A stretch of 64,000 bases of DNA from Trema orientale (lineage: Eukaryota; Streptophyta; Magnoliopsida; Rosales; Cannabaceae). Both the position numbers and the translations under genes were made by a program. Shown one piece after another: positions 59,635 through 64,000 of the stretch (positions are counted from its first letter, which is position 1; every line of letters begins with the position of its first letter). The stretch spans positions 1,105,315 through 1,169,314 of the forward strand of contig JXTC01000036.1 of assembly GCA_002914845.1 (NCBI GenBank). The letters are read 5' to 3'. The notes under the pieces are model-generated. The model ran no database searches. It saw only the letters and a program-made list of their open reading frames with translations, and was not told where the DNA came from.

Positions 59635-59905
59635 AGGTACATTTGAGTATTTAGCACCAGACAAGGCTAGACTGGATGTCGAACTACGCTAGACAGTGTG
59701 TCGAACTGTGTTAGACATGAGTGTCGAGAGTTAGAGAAGATGTCTAGAAACTTAATAGAAAAAAAAAAAAAGAGTATATTTGAATGTTTAGCACCAGACA
59801 GGACTAGACAAAGTGTCGAGCCGCACTAGATAATTTATCTAGACTCGACCTCTCCTGTCTAGCCGGAATATGGACCCCTGATGAGATAAGTAATAGGGGT
59901 ATTTG
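59635..59905 (+). repeat. 137-bp tandem repeat beside gap 2
   Basis: TTTAGCACCAGAC occurs at 59651 and 59788, each preceded by GTAYATTTGARTRTT and followed by AGGMCTAGACWRRGTGTCGA-like sequence, with many TCTAGAC/GTCGA words. Only two units are visible because the gap cuts the left side. Confidence 0.8.
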
Positions 59906-61039
59906 TATTTAAAATAATTTAAAACTTAAAAAGGTGTACTCATCAAAAATTTATTAAGAGGGGTGTATTTCCTAAAATACAATATACCAAAAGTGTATTT
60001 TGCAAAGAACCCCAAATAAATATAACATATATTATAATTCGTCTCAAAAGAGAATTAAGTAGTATAAGCCTTGGTAGAGCGTGTGTGTGTGTTATTTTCC
60101 TTTAATTTGTAGTAAGTAGTGGTCATTAGTTAAGTCCCACTTTTAAAAAAAAAAAAAGTAGTATAATATAGTGTTATAACTATATAATAATAAAATTAAA
60201 CTTTCCACTGCTCCATCAATTACAAATACACTTTTCAATGTTAAATCAGCACACTTTTAAATATTCAATTAATTATAGGATTAACTTATTAATTATTAAC
60301 TAGTAAAATAAAAAATGGCATTGTACGTTTGAATAAATATTCAATTTTAATGTCAAATTTACCATTTTGCTATTTTTTTTGGTCAAATATAACATTAATA
60401 ATAGAATTTGCATTGAAGATTGCTTTTGCTAGGTACATATAGGAAATAAAATCTAATGCATATAGACAAAAAGAGATAAAAATTGAGTGAGAGAATGTGG
60501 AGCATATTACAAAAAAAAAAAAGTAATACTATAGGGGAAACATATAATTTTGAAAAAGCTAATTAAAGGCATGTTAGGCATATATTCCTTTTAAGTAAAT
60601 AGAGTCTAGCAAAGGGAAGAAATATCAAAAACTCAATCATTCCAATTATGTTAACACCTAAGAGACTCCTTATTTTGTGCTCATCAACTCAGAGCCTGAA
60701 AAATATTATTCAGAGAGAGAGAGGGAAAAAGAGATATAGAAATAGTTACAAATAAGATCCACCCTATAGGAGAAAAGAAATAATAACCTACATGAAGGGC
60801 TACCAAGTTGTGCCTCATTAGTATATATATTTTTACACTTGGTAGATACATATATCTACCAATTTTAGTTACTGCACTGAAATGCACTGGGTATATAATT
60901 TTTTATACTTGGTATATAAAATTTTACACTTGGTATATATGTATATATACCGGACATTTTGCTATAATATTTGACAAAGGGACATTTACTGAAATTGGAC
61001 CCAAAATTTGGTCATATTTCTATAAGCCCCTTTTTTTTC
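59906..61039. other. Intergenic, AT-rich
   Basis: A short triplicated word TTTTACACTTGGTATATA (60831-60945, three variants) and a GA tract at 60713-60724 are visible. No gene. The open frames at 60684-61062 arise from these repeats. Confidence 0.45.
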
Positions 61040-61400
61040 CGAAAAATCCAGAAATGATTTAGAAAAATATCACCTTTTAAAGGTTTTATTAGAAAATAAC
61101 ACTTTTAAAAAAATATAGAAAAATACTATTTTTTTCAAAATTGGTATTTTTTAATAATATTCAAGGTAACCAGTTAGATAACTTAGGATAATCAATGCAG
61201 TTACTTGAAGTAACTGATCAAGCTATCTCATGTAAATTGACTAGCTACCTTAAGTGTTTCATTAATTAATAAAAAGTTCTATTTTTCTAGATACTTTAAA
61301 AAGTGATATTTTTATAACTAAATCTAGAATTTTTCAAAGCAATTTCAAATTCGGGGATTTTTCAAATTTTTTGAAAATGTACCATAAAAATTCAAATTTC
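61040..61400. mobile_element. Fold-back (MITE-like) element, copy 4
   Basis: The left arm has TTTAGAAAAATATCACCTTT and TAGAAAAATACTATTTTTTT. The centre has AAGGTAACCAGTTAGATAAC and GTTACTTGAAGTAACTGATC. The right arm has TTCTATTTTTCTAGATACTT and AAAGTGATATTTTT. Same architecture as the element at 27290-27640. Confidence 0.6.
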
Positions 61401-61429
61401 CTCAATAAAAGATAGGATCATTACAAAAT

Positions 61430-61830
61430 TCTAAGTCCCGAATACCAAAAATTGAAAAATCCTGGACAAGACAATTTTTTGAAAAGTCCCATATTGATGT
61501 AGAAAATTATCACTTTTAAAATATTTTTAGAAAAAAATACTTTTAATAAATATTTAGAAAAATAACACTTTTCTTCAAATTAGTATTTTTCAATCGTTCG
61601 AGGTAACAAATTGGGTTATGTGTAATAATCAATCTAGTTACTTGAGATAATTGGTTAAGTTATCTTCAGTTAACTCAAGTATCTCATCAATTAATAAAAA
61701 GTAGTATTTTTTAAATACTTTTAAAAATGGTATTTGTCTAATCAAATATGGGATTTTCCAAATAATTTCCAAATCCCGGATTTTTCTTTTTTTTTTTTTT
61801 TGGAAAAATTGCCATAAAAGGTCAAATTTC
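61430..61830. mobile_element. Fold-back (MITE-like) element, copy 5
   Basis: The left arm has AAATTATCACTTTTAAAATA and AGAAAAATAACACTTTTC. The core has GTTACTTGAGATAATTGGTT. The right arm has AAAAGTAGTATTTTTTAAAT, then GGGATTTTCCAAATAATTTC. It lies in tandem with copy 4. Confidence 0.6.
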
Positions 61831-62029
61831 CTCATAAAAGAGTCCACACGTGTGCTTCTACTGAGCCAAACTCACTTGAATTGTGCCCAGCCCATTACCA
61901 TTAAGTAGCCTAAGCCTAGCAATGGCCCATTTTCTTAAGCGTTAAATATGTCTTCAACTTCTATAACGGCCCAATTCGCTTTTGCATATATTGACGTGAA
62001 GAATTTAATCTGACAGGAAATTTGATTTT

Positions 62030-62265
62030 ATACGGTAAAGTTCTAAAAAATTGAAAAATCTTGGATTTTTGAAATTTTGGAAAATCATAAAATTATTTAG
62101 AATATAAACTTTTGAAATATTTATAAAGATGCCACTTTTCACTAGTTGATGATGTACTTTAGATAATTGGTCAAGTTATTTGAGATAATTAAAATAGTTA
62201 TCTCAAGTAACCCTTGATTACTCTATGTAACTTGATTAATTATCTAGCAGTCCCTAGTTTAACTA
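62030..62265. mobile_element. Fold-back family, partial copy 6
   Basis: AAATCTTGGATTTTTGAAAT followed by GATAATTGGTCAAGTTATTT and TTATCTCAAGTAACCCTTGA gives the left arm and core; the right arm is not recognisable. Confidence 0.5.
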
Positions 62266-63479
62266 TATTACTATATACAATCAAACTATGAAGTATTATT
62301 CTTTCATAAACCATATCTTTAGTTCTATAAAAAAGTGAGCAAATTTGAACTTTCTAAAACTTTTAAAATAAAAGCAATTGCATGGCATTACTTGCTGAAA
62401 GTGTCTTTACAAAATATACAAACCCAAAATGTCATCTATAAGTCAAGCTCGTCTACATGTATTTGAGCTATATGAACCTCATGGATTCCAAGATAGTAAT
62501 TGCATATTTTTTATCATGAACTGATCTTATTTGAGCTTCTTACATTGTGGTTGGCTTTGTTTGTATTGCCATATTATGATTTTATTTTCTTGAAAATTGT
62601 TTGCTTGTGATTTATTAGTTTGCCTACTTCGTAGTTTGTTTACCTATGTTTATTCATCCTTTCAAGGCGAAATTTTTGGAGTGGTAAATTTTTCATTGAT
62701 TGAAGAATTGGTTTTGCAGCTTTGGATCAAGTTTTAGTTCGGTCTTATCTTTTCTCTAATATTATAAGAATTGGCTTTATGATTTTTCGAGTGAGAAATT
62801 ATTTGACTATTGATAATTTGGTTGAACCTAAAACTTTCTTATATGATTTTGGTGACTTTTGGGAATTCCAAATTGAATATGATAGTTTTGAACTATATAG
62901 ACTCTTTTGAGTGGTGAATGATGTCTAATTCATTTTCAAAGGAACCATTGGCACTTTGAGTTTTATCCAATATTTTTTGTAAAAGCAATATTTCTGGGAT
63001 TTCTAATTTGTAGAATTCCCATTCTGCCACTAACCTCGAGTACGAGTTGTGACAATAAATAGAAACGAGTACTTAAACAATGTGTTTTAGAATTCCCTTC
63101 TAGTTACCACCTATTAGTACTTTAACTCTTCGAAGGATGGTTTCTCAATCCACTAGCTCCCATAGGTGAAATCCCTTTAACATTAAGTAGTTTTGAAACT
63201 CTCTTGTACTCAAGTCATCATTGAACTCCCTTCTGTCATGATCAAGTTGCAAAAACATAGATGAAGAGAATTTAGAGTAATGAGAACCTATACTCTAAGA
63301 ATTCTTGCTCATGAAAGGCTTAGTCATTCTTTGGAATATGCAATATGTATAAAAGGCAGAGTCATTTTAGAATGAAGGTTTCCTATTTATATGTGAGAGA
63401 GAATAACAGAACCTCCAAAGACACTAAAGGAGAAATAACTAAAATTGAAAGTTTTACTAATTGCTGAGCTAAAAGGATG
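62266..63479. other. Intergenic, no feature recognised
   Basis: A 62-codon frame at 62722-62910 has no recognised similarity. Nothing else was found. Confidence 0.45.
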
Positions 63480-64000
63480 AATATCAAAACTATGGATTAA
63501 AATATTGCGATATTTATCGCAATAATATCCGTGTTTTGAAGTGTCAACATCGATATTGGGTAGAAATATATATTTTCTCATGTATCCGTGAAATATCCGT
63601 TAAATATCGACAATGTTGAGGATATATATCGATATCAGTAAAATGTCGGTAAAAAATGAGCTAATATTAAGATATTTATAGATATTATCGCGACAATATC
63701 ATTAACATTTTGAAATGTCGATTTTTTTCAAAGTCATCTTTTTTTTATAAAAGAAATAAAAAATTGTAGTAAAAAATATAAATAAATCATAGTTTTCTCT
63801 TCACATTGATTTTTATTTATTTTGAATATAATTTAGAACTGGTTACAATTTATAAGGTATTAATATGAAATTATTAAATAAAATAATGTAAAATGTATTC
63901 TGATTTTAAAATTGCTATATGAAATGAAATTCGATTATTTTTCTAATAAATAAGTATGTTTTATTGTCTTATATATTATAAATAGAAATATTTTTAAATA
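63480..64000. repeat. 'ATCGATATT' repeat family, copy 2 (runs off the window)
   Basis: ATGGATTAAAATATTGCGAT, CATCGATATTGGGTAGAAAT and AATGAGCTAATATTAAGATA align with 23455-23660 (ATGGATTAAAATATCATTAC, CATCGATATTGGGTGGAAAG, AATGAGCTAATATCAAGATA). The following ATAATTTAGAACTGGTTACA matches about 24232. The copy is cut by the window edge. Confidence 0.75.

Noticed and set aside
59203-59664. Open frames across gap 2
   Set aside because: Same artefact: X residues only.
62722-62910. 62-codon plus-strand frame
   Set aside because: No recognised similarity, codon pattern or neighbouring signals.
1-64000. A previously undescribed multi-gene system
   Set aside because: All recognisable coding remnants fall into known transposon families or the KANADI gene; no conserved gene cluster of another type was found.

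Overview
This is a repeat-dominated, AT-rich piece of a plant nuclear genome, most likely a eudicot. It has intron-split genes with GT/AG junctions, many plant transposon families, (TA)n/(GA)n/(AAT)n microsatellites and two assembly gaps (195 and 348 N). The species cannot be named from the sequence. Only one ordinary host gene is supported: a KANADI-family (GARP) transcription factor on the + strand at 47013-57441.

Left part, 1-14.2 kb: the end of a Ty1/copia element (RNase H tail and 3' LTR), then the 3' end of a CACTA element, then a large decayed CACTA transposon (about 1.64-12.89 kb). That CACTA element is split by a 2.6 kb LTR-like block (2126-4726) and by a complete-looking hAT transposon (4802-9654) with matching terminal inverted repeats and a near-perfect 8-bp target duplication. 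The hAT transposase (minus strand) and the CACTA Transposase_24-type gene (plus strand) both carry stops and frameshifts.

Middle part, 14.2-36 kb: a second CACTA element starts at 14237. It carries a TnpD-like gene that has lost its catalytic middle and a second gene with Transposase_24, DUF8039-like and Ulp1-like parts. Then come a second, ZMYM1-like hAT transposase fossil (minus, 22.0-23.1 kb), a diffuse 'ATCGATATT' repeat (23.45-24.86 kb), gap 1, a fold-back element, a non-autonomous minus-strand LTR element with tandemly duplicated left end (28.4-33.7 kb) and a LINE-1 remnant (33.7-35.8 kb).

Right part, 36-64 kb: three LTR-like blocks (minus copia-like 37.1-39.1; plus copia-like 41.5-42.3; plus gypsy-like up to 45139) and a 240-bp MITE precede the KANADI gene. 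The gene has six exons, with a 6.1 kb fourth intron. Its last exon carries an in-frame TAG inside the conserved C-terminal LEFTLGRP motif. Downstream are gap 2, a tandem repeat, three fold-back element copies and a second copy of the 'ATCGATATT' repeat at the window edge.

Functionally the window is one developmental regulator embedded in layers of dead or non-autonomous transposons. I found no operon-like or defence-like cluster and no convincing new multi-gene system. The most interesting signals are the KANADI stop codon, a stop-free 108-nt intron inside its DNA-binding domain, the nested transposon history, and two unnamed repeat families with several copies here.
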